Positions 26,701 to 35,189 are shown, counted from the stretch's first letter. The stretch: 64,000 nt of DNA from Lentisphaeraceae bacterium (GCA_021232515.1 JAJPOQ010000140.1:62001-126000), one strand, 5' to 3'. Notes: generated by a model not told the origin, from the sequence alone. Made by a program: numbers and translations.

Positions 26701-29700
26701 AGGCGTCACTTTCAGCTAGGCGTATTTGTAATTGGCCTTCATGGAACCTTGTTTGTTCTAGAGTAATAAGAGTTTTTTGTTCTCCATCTATCGTAAAAGT
26801 ATGTAGATTGTCAGTAAGAGTTACCTCGACTTCTTTTATTTCAGCTCGTGTAGCGACTCTTGCCGTGTCAGAGCCTGCAGATGGTTCAGTAAGTGCAAAA
26901 GCAGAAGTCTGACCAGATGCGATAAGTGAGAGGAAGAATCCTACGCCGTTCTTTCTGAGCTTAAAGTTTTCTGCGAGTTCATCGATTTTTGGGATGAAGC
27001 CTTCAAGTTTATGGCCGGCACTTTGTAGTAGATTGCCCATATCTTCTAATTGAAAACTTATTCCAGCTTGACCAGCTTTGTGTAAATCGTAGAGGAAGCC
27101 ACCACAGTAACTTTTAAAAACAGAGTTGGTTTTTGCGAGTGCTTTAACTCCATCTCCCATATCTTTAAACTTAAGCTTTATCGCTTTTGGATCAGGAATG
27201 GCAACAAGCTCTTTTAGTTCTTTGCAGTCTTCGACCCATTGCTTTAAATTGTTCTTTTCTTCGATGAGTTGTGTAGTTTCTTTCATCGCTCGAGGAATAT
27301 CTTTTTTCCATGCTAGCAGCATTGGACTAGTACCAATAGATGTTGAAGCTTGGATGATTAAACTTAGGGCAGGGTCGCCATACTGCATGGAAGCACTGAT
27401 GAGTAGGTAATACTCCGCTTTATGTGTTCCACCACCTCCTAGTTCAGAAGGAATAATTAGCTTCATATATCCTTTGTCATGAAACATCTTGATGACTTCA
27501 TCAGAGTGGCCATGCTTTGCTTCGGCATAACGGACGTAGCTCATTCCATCAAAGTCTTTGTCGATAAAGTATTCTTTAAAATCGTTGTTAAGAGTTTTTC
27601 CCAATTCTCTTAACCGCTCTTCAGCTTGAAGGTTTTCTGGAGAATAACGCGGTATATCGAAGTCAGCTTGAAGTAGATAATTTCCAGTAGGTTGTGGGGG
27701 TATCTTTTCGAGGAATTCTTCATAAGTGAACTTTCTATCCTCGATTGAGTTCTCACGCCAGTTTGAAGACACTAGTTGTTTGCCACACTCGATATGTTTT
27801 TCTCTATTTCTGGAGTCGAGCTCGCGGTTTATTGCAGAGTTTAGGTATATATTTACAGCAAGCTTTAAGATCTGGGTTTTAAGTAGAAGTTCTTTACCAC
27901 TGTCTTTAGACTTAATGAAGTCTTTAAGTGCCGCTGAAATAAAGTTGAAATCCATCTCCGCTCTGAAAGTCAGGTCTTTATATTCTTCTTTTATTTTTCT
28001 GTCTTCAGAGAGCGCCTTCTGTAAATTTTCATTTAGCTCTTCAATAAGAGAATCTGTAGGGAAATCATTGACTGTATAGTTGAAGTCATTGGGCGAGAAT
28101 GCACTTTGGACTTTAAGCGGGTCGCCTAAAATATATTTGAAGATAGACGCATCTCGGTAATAAGGGGAAAGAGTGTCGTCTTCGGAAAAGCCAGTACCAC
28201 CAAAAACTTGCGATGCATTGTAGGTGAAGCTACCTTCTTGAGTACCAAGCCATTTGCCTGCTTGTGTATAAATCTCAGGTATACTGATACTCTCGTTACT
28301 ACTAGCAATTTTTAGCAACTCTAGTCTACAAGAAATATGTGAGATAAGAGCTTTTACAGCGCCAAACTTGATGATGCCATCTCTACCGTGTTCATCTTGA
28401 AATAGGTCAGGGAATTGAATTCTTCCAGTACCGTGATCAAGAGACTTCTCTAATAAGTATTCACCAGCACTGATCACAGAGTGTAGGAATAGTGGAGTTC
28501 CAAGTTTATGCAGATCTTCTAAACTTGTATTGATTTTAACGAGCGATGCCTTGTCTAAGGTTACTTTTTGTGGCTTTGTACTTCTTAGACCGATAGTTCC
28601 TATAGGTGAAAGCGTAACGCCGTCGTTCTCAGGATCAAGTAACCAAGATCCGGCCTCACTTACAATTAACCAGTTTTTATCCAAAGAGGATAGAACAAAA
28701 GGAATACTTCCAGTGACGGTTCCATCTTCATTTTTAGTTAAACCATCGGCGACGACTACAGTTCTTTTTTCTTTGGAAAGAACACGTCCTAAGTATCCTA
28801 ATAGTAGGCTACTTGTTATACTTAGGTCGATTTTAGCAAAAGTTTGGAGAAGTTCTTTGATAGTTCTTTCATTTGCATCATTTAGCCAAGTGAGAAGTAA
28901 GTTTTTGTCATCTGCTTCTAAGCCATGTTCTTTGATGTGATGGATATGAGCATGATTGAAGCGTCCAATAGCTTCGTCTTTTAGTTCCAAGCTAGAATGC
29001 TCAGGAATTAATACTTCAGATAGGTTAGGGGAGTGCCCTAGTTGTGTAAGGCAATGTTGTTGTAAAGTTAAAAGTTCAGCATCTGCCCAAAAGAATCGTT
29101 CTATTTTTATATGTTCTGTGACTTTGAGTATTGATTTCGATAGTAGTGTTAGGAGCGCATTAGCGCGATCCCCTTCATAATGGGTATTAAGCTTGTTTGC
29201 TTCATTATTAACATTCTTCAATATTTTTTTGATCCATTGGCGCTCAGAAGCATCAAGTGTTCTTTCTGTTGAATGAATTAAGTTGTGTATTCTACTTATA
29301 TCGTCATTGATATTTTGGATGACTTCTTGTGCTTTGATTGACGCATGTATAGGGCTATCGTATTGAGAGTTGCCTAATTCTTTTGGATCTTTTTTGTCTT
29401 GATCAATATGCCTAAATAAAGCAGTATTCGCAGTAGTTTTGACTCTATAGATCAATCTATGAGAGTCTCGTCTTCCCCAATCTGCAAGCGGGCTACCTCT
29501 CCAGCAGGATTCACACTTAACACAATTTTCATAGTCAACAACAGGGCGAAGCATGCCGGCGGGATCACTCTTTGCAGTATAGACGCCAGCGGGACATATG
29601 TGCCAAAGAGCACTATTTGGATCACTTTCAGGTAAGAACTTATCCATTGGCCAATGAACTTTAATATGACTCTCTTTGTCAGTTTCATAAACAATAGTTG

Positions 29701-31486
29701 ATAATTTATCTTCAACAGAAACTGGCGCTGTAAATGAACTTATTTCCTGAGCTTTACGAGCATCCATAACACGTTTCGCAGTGTCTGTTTGCATTAGCTT
29801 TTTCTTATCTTTGAAGAGATCGAAGATTCCAAAAAGAATACCAAGAGTTATAAAGATGGGAGAGGCGAGCAAGGCCGTTAATCCAAGTAAGAACCCTTTC
29901 TTTGCAAGAATACAGTTAAGTGTTTCAAAACGCTTAATGAGAGGAGAGCCATCATTTATATACAGAGTATTGAAGGCTCCTTTTATCATTTCCTCAGATG
30001 AAGAATACGCTTTTTTTACTAGTGGATTGATATTTTCAGTTACATTTTCATCTTTGTGGAAAACTTCTAAACGCAATTCACCACCAAGGTCAACTGGAAG
30101 ACTTGGGGTAGAGAATAGTCCTTTGATGATGCCAAACGGGGAAATACCGGTGGCACCAGCAGATGCTTGTTGAACTTTTAGGTCTTTAATCAGCGTTCCA
30201 AATTTACCTTGGGCATGATAAAGAAAGCTTCTATTTGCTTCTTTAAAGCCGCTTAGGAAGCTTCTGTCTTTTTCAAAAAATGGATGAGCACAGTCTAGGT
30301 TAATGTCTGTGAATAAACTAAAAAATGATTTAGTTTTAGCTATGTAGTCAGCCCAGTTTTGAGTGACTTTCATATCTTTGTAGTATTGTGAGCCTTTGAC
30401 TTCAGATTCGTAGTATTTAGCGAGATTTTCTTTTGTGAAATCGAGTTTCTCAGATTTTATTTTCTTAACTGCTCTACCTAAACATAAGCCAGTAAAACTT
30501 GCAGGACCAGTATAGTTTGGGTACGGAAAGTCTAGTCCAATGCCAGTACAAGCACCACCAATAGCTAAGCCGTCATCACAAAGTTGAGCTACGTGTTTAT
30601 AGCCGTTCGCATTGATGATTTTTGCGCCATATGCGGTTCGTTCACCACCTTTAATCCACTTCTGCATTACTGGTAGTGACTTAAACCACTCCATGAGAGT
30701 GTTATGACTTCCTTTAAAATATTGAGCAAGGTTATCTAGTGGTAGAACTAGGCCTATAGAAAGACTTTCGCGATTGGTGTAAATGAAAGCACCCATGTTT
30801 AGCTGTACTGTTTTGCCGCCAATACGTGCATTACGAATGATCATTTCATAAGCAACACCTTCGTCACTTTTGACTTCAAATCTTTCATTGATGACTTCTT
30901 GAGGAAGATGAATTACTTCTTTTATTCCTTGAAGATAGTGCCCTTTATCACCATGAGGCAAGTTAGAGTAGCCTTCTTTTGAAACGAGGTGGGAAGCATC
31001 GCCTTCAGCAAGGAAAACTAAGTCCGCATAAAGAGGCCCTTTTGCAGTTGAGACACCGATGACCTTGTCGTTTTCTCGAATCAAGCCAAGCGCTGTTGTT
31101 CTGGATAGTATTTGTATGCCTTTGTTTCTAGCGATTTGACCAAGATCATGATCAAAAACAGGTCGTAGAACAGTGGCACAGTTTTGGAAGGTATTTTCAT
31201 TTTTATAGCGTATACCCCCGGTGTCAACACCATTGGTCATATAGACGCCTCGAGAAACGAGTTTACGTTCTACAGCTACTTCGTCTTGCCAGTTTGGACC
31301 TAAAACTTCAGGGTTTGCTAGGTTTTCTCCAAAGAAAACGCAGCCTGACCAGTTCTCTGCTCCTGGGTGTACTGCCCCATCGACAACAGTCACACTTAAA
31401 TCTTGGTTTGAAAGGTGTAGAGCTGCAGTTAATCCTGCCGCACCAGCGCCCACTACGATAACGTCACGTTTACTAGAAAATTTCAT
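23753..31486 (-). CDS. ETF:quinone oxidoreductase / acyl-CoA dehydrogenase / ETF megafusion
   Basis: 2577 residues in one uninterrupted frame; SD GGGAG precedes the ATG. Module 1 (1-480): FixC/ETF-QO flavoprotein, VGAGAAG at 12-18 and FPYPNYTGPA. A hydrophobic hairpin (about 538-565) is followed by module 2 (625-670) with C631, C655, C658 and C661, the spacing of the ETF-QO [4Fe-4S] site. Module 3 (about 700-1130): degenerate acyl-CoA dehydrogenase with QVFGGTGFSED, but YILG at 1118-1121 where active enzymes have YEGT. Module 4 (about 1290-1870): acyl-CoA dehydrogenase with LTEPSAGSDTA, an insert of about 80 residues, TGSKMWITNG, and catalytic E1843 in IYEGTNEIQR. Module 5 (about 1975-2240): degenerate ETF-beta-like. 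Module 6 (about 2245-2577): ETF-alpha with GASRKLVETL, GQSGSSVAP and VGISGAPQH. Together the modules form the path acyl-CoA to FAD to ETF to FeS/FAD to quinone. Probable membrane-associated fatty-acid or acyl-CoA oxidase. Confidence 0.9.
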   Translation of the reverse strand: MKFSSKRDVIVVGAGAAGLTAALHLSNQDLSVTVVDGAVHPGAENWSGCVFFGENLANPEVLGPNWQDEVAVERKLVSRGVYMTNGVDTGGIRYKNENTFQNCATVLRPVFDHDLGQIARNKGIQILSRTTALGLIRENDKVIGVSTAKGPLYADLVFLAEGDASHLVSKEGYSNLPHGDKGHYLQGIKEVIHLPQEVINERFEVKSDEGVAYEMIIRNARIGGKTVQLNMGAFIYTNRESLSIGLVLPLDNLAQYFKGSHNTLMEWFKSLPVMQKWIKGGERTAYGAKIINANGYKHVAQLCDDGLAIGGACTGIGLDFPYPNYTGPASFTGLCLGRAVKKIKSEKLDFTKENLAKYYESEVKGSQYYKDMKVTQNWADYIAKTKSFFSLFTDINLDCAHPFFEKDRSFLSGFKEANRSFLYHAQGKFGTLIKDLKVQQASAGATGISPFGIIKGLFSTPSLPVDLGGELRLEVFHKDENVTENINPLVKKAYSSSEEMIKGAFNTLYINDGSPLIKRFETLNCILAKKGFLLGLTALLASPIFITLGILFGIFDLFKDKKKLMQTDTAKRVMDARKAQEISSFTAPVSVEDKLSTIVYETDKESHIKVHWPMDKFLPESDPNSALWHICPAGVYTAKSDPAGMLRPVVDYENCVKCESCWRGSPLADWGRRDSHRLIYRVKTTANTALFRHIDQDKKDPKELGNSQYDSPIHASIKAQEVIQNINDDISRIHNLIHSTERTLDASERQWIKKILKNVNNEANKLNTHYEGDRANALLTLLSKSILKVTEHIKIERFFWADAELLTLQQHCLTQLGHSPNLSEVLIPEHSSLELKDEAIGRFNHAHIHHIKEHGLEADDKNLLLTWLNDANERTIKELLQTFAKIDLSITSSLLLGYLGRVLSKEKRTVVVADGLTKNEDGTVTGSIPFVLSSLDKNWLIVSEAGSWLLDPENDGVTLSPIGTIGLRSTKPQKVTLDKASLVKINTSLEDLHKLGTPLFLHSVISAGEYLLEKSLDHGTGRIQFPDLFQDEHGRDGIIKFGAVKALISHISCRLELLKIASSNESISIPEIYTQAGKWLGTQEGSFTYNASQVFGGTGFSEDDTLSPYYRDASIFKYILGDPLKVQSAFSPNDFNYTVNDFPTDSLIEELNENLQKALSEDRKIKEEYKDLTFRAEMDFNFISAALKDFIKSKDSGKELLLKTQILKLAVNIYLNSAINRELDSRNREKHIECGKQLVSSNWRENSIEDRKFTYEEFLEKIPPQPTGNYLLQADFDIPRYSPENLQAEERLRELGKTLNNDFKEYFIDKDFDGMSYVRYAEAKHGHSDEVIKMFHDKGYMKLIIPSELGGGGTHKAEYYLLISASMQYGDPALSLIIQASTSIGTSPMLLAWKKDIPRAMKETTQLIEEKNNLKQWVEDCKELKELVAIPDPKAIKLKFKDMGDGVKALAKTNSVFKSYCGGFLYDLHKAGQAGISFQLEDMGNLLQSAGHKLEGFIPKIDELAENFKLRKNGVGFFLSLIASGQTSAFALTEPSAGSDTARVATRAEIKEVEVTLTDNLHTFTIDGEQKTLITLEQTRFHEGQLQIRLAESDAWSDVIYDKYSWADDTGYRYFRRGDEEVAFHDFGNVEQKDNKLIYTYYELTGSKMWITNGRFAGLFALYAKTKEGVTGFCVDRYTDGLTIGKDEDKMGQNASPTNEVFLSKVRVSKDFVLGIEGRGQVNALETLNVGRAGLSLSSLALSEDVLDAAIKMAQDKPEHFALLGKMSEEVFGGFGSAYEMIGIFDKPGSDARMESAIGKFMNSEILHRVILYSESIHGSCAQTYDHDVEKKKRDARILNIYEGTNEIQRFLIIKDLIEQVSKKEATPKATSSTTNQFIEKWDEHRLNLLKVLKQVHLDLGSKAWIDAQLQPVFFTLAEIAGWLKYSEGAIWRLNDISSNNELLTTSLECSIERSFSEISRRFTLFKTTYSELSQGIRPPEITICSLLLDEDETTDDSNKLQSHALVDHDVTAFLTVKPLNKPEPTILDGKLLETTAVLTSGSENILNSLSSINGNKKIVIAAPATAEELILHLSSYANIEWVETGDQWPNAHSLATLWNQVATNESTLLFDSSTSESLALANFTCLQKAIESYDTKDFTLLNENILVLNDSGQTKVSKNSALLINSPLKARALTKAITGSINKTTGTLTTPLEVQLPPEPPKTESICIESPENAASFIKQSLGLEGDSANYELQETTLEDTSKFILVGSVKDEEISRDTLAALQILADISNDLTLVLLGAESFNIDKLQKLAILPQKILVLEFPENWLTNSNVVNFILNEQLGDTSSKQLFFASSRSASAGRVSAQQKLDLYPAISKLRQRQNDFIITSYAAEDTIVEQFEENKPFIGILSATSARNEQNRNSTAEVSRVKVSEPQNELMETIKLLNESVQNTGVESISDANFIIDIGYGIGNQDNYDEFITPLTNTLKEMGVKFTIGASRKLVETLKILPAEAQIGQSGSSVAPTILIAVGISGAPQHVNYIGKNTSILCFNIDDKAPLMILNETQPFPKVYPLVGNLKKTLPMLTEALKSFALK

Positions 31487-31605
31487 AAGATACTCCCGCG
31501 TTACGAGATTCCGGTAATAACCTCTATATCTAAGATAAATAGATTGCGGAGCAAAAACAATATTCGTTGATTATTTTGTTGTTTTTGGTGAGGGGAAGTA
31601 TCAAT

Positions 31606-31635
31606 AAAAAAGGCCTCTTCCAAAGAAGAGGCCTT
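31606..31635 (-). terminator. Rho-independent terminator after infB
   Basis: AAGGCCTCTTC (31610-31620) and GAAGAGGCCTT (31625-31635) form a perfect 11-base stem with a four-base loop; on the minus strand it is followed by TTTTT. It closes the nusA-infB transcript. Confidence 0.92.
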
Positions 31636-31657
31636 AGTAAATCTTATTTAAGAGTGC

Positions 31658-33613
31658 TTAAAGTTTAGCTGCAACTTTTTCGTACTCGTAAACTTCAATG
31701 AGGTCTTGTGTTTCAAAGTCGTCGAAGTTGTCAAGATTGATACCACATTCCATTCCGTTTGGAACTTCTTTGACATCATCTTTAAATCTTCTCAGAGACT
31801 TGATCGTACCATTGTAGATAACGTCTTTATCTCTGTAGACTCGAGCGTTAGCACCAACTTTAACTTTACCAGAACGAACGATACTACCGCAAATCTTACC
31901 AGTTTTAGTTTTGAAGATTTCCATGATCTCGGCTTTAGCAAGAACAACTTCACGACTTTCTGCATCAAGCATACCAGTCATTTCAGCGTGGATATTATCA
32001 ATTAGCTCGTAAATTACAGAGTAAAGTGAGATGTCTACTTCTGCAGATTTAGCTTTCTTATTAACACCTGGGTTAGTTCTTACGTGGAAACCGATGATAC
32101 GAGTTTTCGTAGGAGCTGCTAGTTGAACGTCTGTTTCAGTAATTGAACCCACGCCAACAGAAACGATGTCTAGATTAATCTTATCAGACTCAATTTTCTT
32201 AAGTTCAGTTACGATAGCTTCAGCAGTACCCTTAACATCAGCTTTGATGATAAGACGTAGAAGTTTCTTTTCTTGTTCTTGAACTTGGTTAAGTAGTTCT
32301 TCAACACTAGTAATTTTTGGCTTATCAAGTTTTGCACGGCGAATGTTTTCAGCTCTTTCGCTAGCAATCTTCTTAGCTTCTTTTTCGTTCTTACAGACGA
32401 CAACAGGAGTACCAACTTCAGGAACACCGTTAAGACCAAGAAGCTTAATTGGCTGACTCGGGCCAGCAACTTTAAGTCTTTTGTCTAAAGAGTTGATCAT
32501 GCCTTTGACTTTACCATAGAACTCACCACAGATGACAATGTCACCTTGTTTGAATGAACCATCTTGAACTAGGATGCTGGCGGTTGCGCCCATGCCCGTT
32601 TCAAGTTGAGCTTCGATAACGATACCGCTACCAGGAATCTTTGGATTACCAGTAAGTTCGTTCACTTCACCTTCTAGGTGGATGCGCTCGATAAGTTCTT
32701 CTAGGCCAGTTTTAGCGAGTGCAGAAACTTTAACACAACCATATTCACCACCCCATTCTTCCGTTAGGAGACCCATCTGTTGAAGTTCTTGTAGAACTTT
32801 GTTCGAATCGGCATGAGGCAGGTCCATTTTATTGATGGCAATGATCATTGGAACTTTTGCATCCATAATGATCTTGATCGCTTCTTTAGTTTGAGCATTT
32901 ACACCGTCGTCAGCAGCAACAACTAAGATACAGATGTCTGTAAGTTGAGCACCACGTTTACGCATAGCAGAAAATGCCGCGTGACCAGGTGTGTCTAGGA
33001 ATGTAACTTTCATTCCTTTGTAATCGATAAGAGATGCACCAGTATGCTGAGTGATACCACCAGCTTCGCCACTTGTAATAGAAGTGTTTCTTAGTGCATC
33101 AAGTAGAGATGTTTTGCCGTGATCGACGTGACCCATAACAGCAACAACTGGAGGTCGACCAACACGGTCACCATCTTTTTCGTCGTGCTTGATGTTCTCT
33201 GGGTCTTCTTCTTTTGGCTTACGCTGTGTTTCAGCCTGTGGCTTTTCACGTTTGTCGACTACAAGAGTCAATCCGCGAGATTCACAGAGAGCTTCAACTT
33301 TAGCTTGGTCAATACTTTGATTGATGGCAGCTAAAACGCCCATTTGCATAAGTTCAGTAATTAGTTTATTTGCTTTGATGTCTAGTATCTCAGCAACATT
33401 TTTAACAATGAAAGGTGGCTTGAGGCGAACGACTGTATCGTCTTCAGCTTCTAACTCTTCAACATGGTCTTTAACTAGATCTGCAAGGTCTTCATCAATT
33501 GGCGAGCTTGACGTCAAGCCATCAAAGCCTTGTGTTTCAAGGAATTGAATAAGGCTGTCGAGAGTTACTTTGATCTCTTTGGCCAAGTCCTGTACTGTTA
33601 TTTCGTTATTCAT
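31658..33613 (-). CDS. infB: Translation initiation factor IF-2
   Basis: 651 residues. The N-terminal IF2_N module (residues 1-50, TVQDLAKEIKVTLDSLIQFL) is followed by a second such segment (FIVKNVAEILDIKANKLI, about 70-110) and a very short charged linker. The G domain begins near 155: VAVMGHVDHGKTSLL (G1), GGITQHTGAS (G2), DTPGHAAF (G3), NKMDLP (G4). Domains II to IV follow to the end (VYRDKDVIYNGTIKSLRRFKDDV). It is much shorter than E. coli IF-2 (890) because the long linker is missing. It delivers fMet-tRNA to the 30S subunit. It lies 30 bases after nusA. Confidence 0.97.
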   Translation of the reverse strand: MNNEITVQDLAKEIKVTLDSLIQFLETQGFDGLTSSSPIDEDLADLVKDHVEELEAEDDTVVRLKPPFIVKNVAEILDIKANKLITELMQMGVLAAINQSIDQAKVEALCESRGLTLVVDKREKPQAETQRKPKEEDPENIKHDEKDGDRVGRPPVVAVMGHVDHGKTSLLDALRNTSITSGEAGGITQHTGASLIDYKGMKVTFLDTPGHAAFSAMRKRGAQLTDICILVVAADDGVNAQTKEAIKIIMDAKVPMIIAINKMDLPHADSNKVLQELQQMGLLTEEWGGEYGCVKVSALAKTGLEELIERIHLEGEVNELTGNPKIPGSGIVIEAQLETGMGATASILVQDGSFKQGDIVICGEFYGKVKGMINSLDKRLKVAGPSQPIKLLGLNGVPEVGTPVVVCKNEKEAKKIASERAENIRRAKLDKPKITSVEELLNQVQEQEKKLLRLIIKADVKGTAEAIVTELKKIESDKINLDIVSVGVGSITETDVQLAAPTKTRIIGFHVRTNPGVNKKAKSAEVDISLYSVIYELIDNIHAEMTGMLDAESREVVLAKAEIMEIFKTKTGKICGSIVRSGKVKVGANARVYRDKDVIYNGTIKSLRRFKDDVKEVPNGMECGINLDNFDDFETQDLIEVYEYEKVAAKL

Positions 33614-33643
33614 TTATCTCGTATTTCCTTATTACTAGCTTGC

Positions 33644-34900
33644 TTATGATAGCAGCTTTTCCTTGACATAGTCTACAATGATCTGAGCTTGTTCTTCGTC
33701 TACGCCATCAATATTGCATAAATCGTTGACTTCAGCTGCACCGATTCCGTCTAGTGAAAGGTAGCCGTTGCTAATTAGGTTTGAGGCGACTTCTTCAGAA
33801 ATGCCAGGAATTTTCATGAACATAGACTTAACTTCTTCAAGTCTTTGTTCAAATGTCTGTTCTTCTTCAAATTGGAAGCGAGTTATATCTACATTCCAAC
33901 CGGTTAGGTTTCTTGCTAGTTTAGCGTTATGACCACGCTTACCCACTGCAAGAGAGTACTGCTCGTCACTTACTGTAACTTTGGCAGTTTTTGATTCATA
34001 GTCTAGGTCAACTTTCACAACTTCAGCAGGCTTAAGAGCTTCAGTGATGAGCTGCTTAGGTTCAGCAGTCCAGTGAACGATGTCTAGTTTTTCTCTGTTT
34101 AATTCACGAACGATCGCTTTAACACGAGCGCCTCTAAGTCCAACACAAGCACCAACTGGGTCGATGCGGTCTTCTGAACTAGAAACGGCAATTTTCGTTC
34201 TATAGCCAGCTTCACGAGCAATGGCTTTGATTTCGACGATACCGTCGGCTATCTCTGTAACTTCTCTTTCGAATAGTTTGCGAACAAGGTCAGCATGTGT
34301 TCTTGAGCAAACTAGGCTTGGGCCAGAGCGCTTAACATTTACTTCACGTAGTAATACTGTGATGTGGTCGCCGTTGTGGTAATCCTCAGAAGGAATACGA
34401 TCTTGCTGACTTAAAGCACCTTCAGCAGTACCAAAGTCGATAACAACGTCGCCTCTTTCGAAGTAACGAACAGTGCCGTTAAGAAGTTCACCGACATGGT
34501 CAGTGTACTCTTCGTTTACACGTTCTTTTTCAAGCTGTCTTAGCTTTTGCATGATTGCTTGCTTGGTAGATTGAGCAGCTATACGAGTCAAGTTCTTACT
34601 TGTCTCATACTTGCAACAAACGAAATCGCCAATAGATGCATCGAGGTCGTACTCTTTAGCACGCTCTAGGTCGACTTCAGTTCTTCTGTCGCCAATCTCT
34701 TCAACAACCTCAAAGTCAGCCCAAGTAGTAACATCGCCATTTGTACGATTTATAGTCACTTTAGGATTAACAAGTGTTTCACCAAGCTCTTTAACTGCTG
34801 CAGAAGTAAGTGCTTCTTCAACAAGGTCAAAAAGTGTTTCTTTATCTATTTCTCTTTCTTGCTCGAGATAATCGAGCATTGCAAGTAGTTCACTATTCAT
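33644..34900 (-). CDS. nusA: Transcription termination/antitermination protein NusA
   Basis: 418 residues from the ATG at 34900 (MNSELLAMLDYLEQ), the usual NusA N terminus; longer upstream readings run into the leader hairpin. N-terminal polymerase-binding domain 1-125, then S1 domain (NGTVRYFERGDVVIDFG, about 135-200) and KH1/KH2 (DPVGACVGLRGARVKAIVREL; VGKRGHNAKLARNLTGW). A C-terminal helix-hairpin-helix part carries IPGISEEVASNLI and IDGVDEEQAQIIV. It binds RNA polymerase and nascent RNA and modulates pausing and termination. The usual rimP gene is not upstream; nusA is the first gene, directly after its own promoter and leader. Confidence 0.96.
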   Translation of the reverse strand: MNSELLAMLDYLEQEREIDKETLFDLVEEALTSAAVKELGETLVNPKVTINRTNGDVTTWADFEVVEEIGDRRTEVDLERAKEYDLDASIGDFVCCKYETSKNLTRIAAQSTKQAIMQKLRQLEKERVNEEYTDHVGELLNGTVRYFERGDVVIDFGTAEGALSQQDRIPSEDYHNGDHITVLLREVNVKRSGPSLVCSRTHADLVRKLFEREVTEIADGIVEIKAIAREAGYRTKIAVSSSEDRIDPVGACVGLRGARVKAIVRELNREKLDIVHWTAEPKQLITEALKPAEVVKVDLDYESKTAKVTVSDEQYSLAVGKRGHNAKLARNLTGWNVDITRFQFEEEQTFEQRLEEVKSMFMKIPGISEEVASNLISNGYLSLDGIGAAEVNDLCNIDGVDEEQAQIIVDYVKEKLLS

Positions 34901-34931
34901 AATCTTTACCGTAAATTCATAGTTTTTTTGC

Positions 34932-34960
34932 AAAAAAAACGAGGATTGTCGTAATCCCCG
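34932..34960 (-). terminator. Terminator-like hairpin in the nusA leader (candidate attenuator)
   Basis: On the minus strand CGGGGATT (34960-34953), loop ACGAC and AATCCTCG (34947-34940) form an 8-base stem with one G-U pair, followed by eight T (34939-34932). It lies between the promoter and the nusA start. The T run is also followed by GCAAAAAAAC, which could pair with it as a competing structure. Confidence 0.7.
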
Positions 34961-34991
34961 ATGCAAAAAAATCGCTGTAACGTTGGTATGC

Positions 34992-35019
34992 AATATAAAC
35001 ATGAATCCGTTAATGTCAA
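34992..35019 (-). promoter_or_regulatory. Consensus sigma70 promoter of nusA-infB
   Basis: On the minus strand a perfect TTGACA (35019-35014) and TATATT (34997-34992) are 16 bases apart. The predicted start of transcription is near 34985, leaving a leader of about 85 bases before the nusA ATG. Confidence 0.8.
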
Positions 35020-35132
35020 AAAGAGGCTAGAGCATAATTGGATCTAAAAAAATGAGCTGGAAAAAAGAGCTGAAAATTGCCTGAAATACCAAGTTGTTAT
35101 TTGGTTGTTTTGAATAGTTTTTTGTTGATTAT

Positions 35133-35162
35133 TTGCACCCAAGGTGATTTTGAGACTATAAT
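35133..35162 (+). promoter_or_regulatory. Promoter of the alpha/beta hydrolase gene
   Basis: A perfect TATAAT at 35157-35162 lies about 28 bases before the ATG; a weak TTGCAC at 35133-35138 is 18 bases further up. Confidence 0.5.
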
Positions 35163-35189
35163 AATTCCAAGAGATGTTCGGAGGTGAAG

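Noticed and set aside
23753-31486. Megafusion as an artefact of lost stop codons between separate genes
   Set aside because: No ribosome sites or start codons with family-typical N termini lie at the junctions, linkers are real sequence and two modules are specifically degenerate, as expected of a long-standing fusion.
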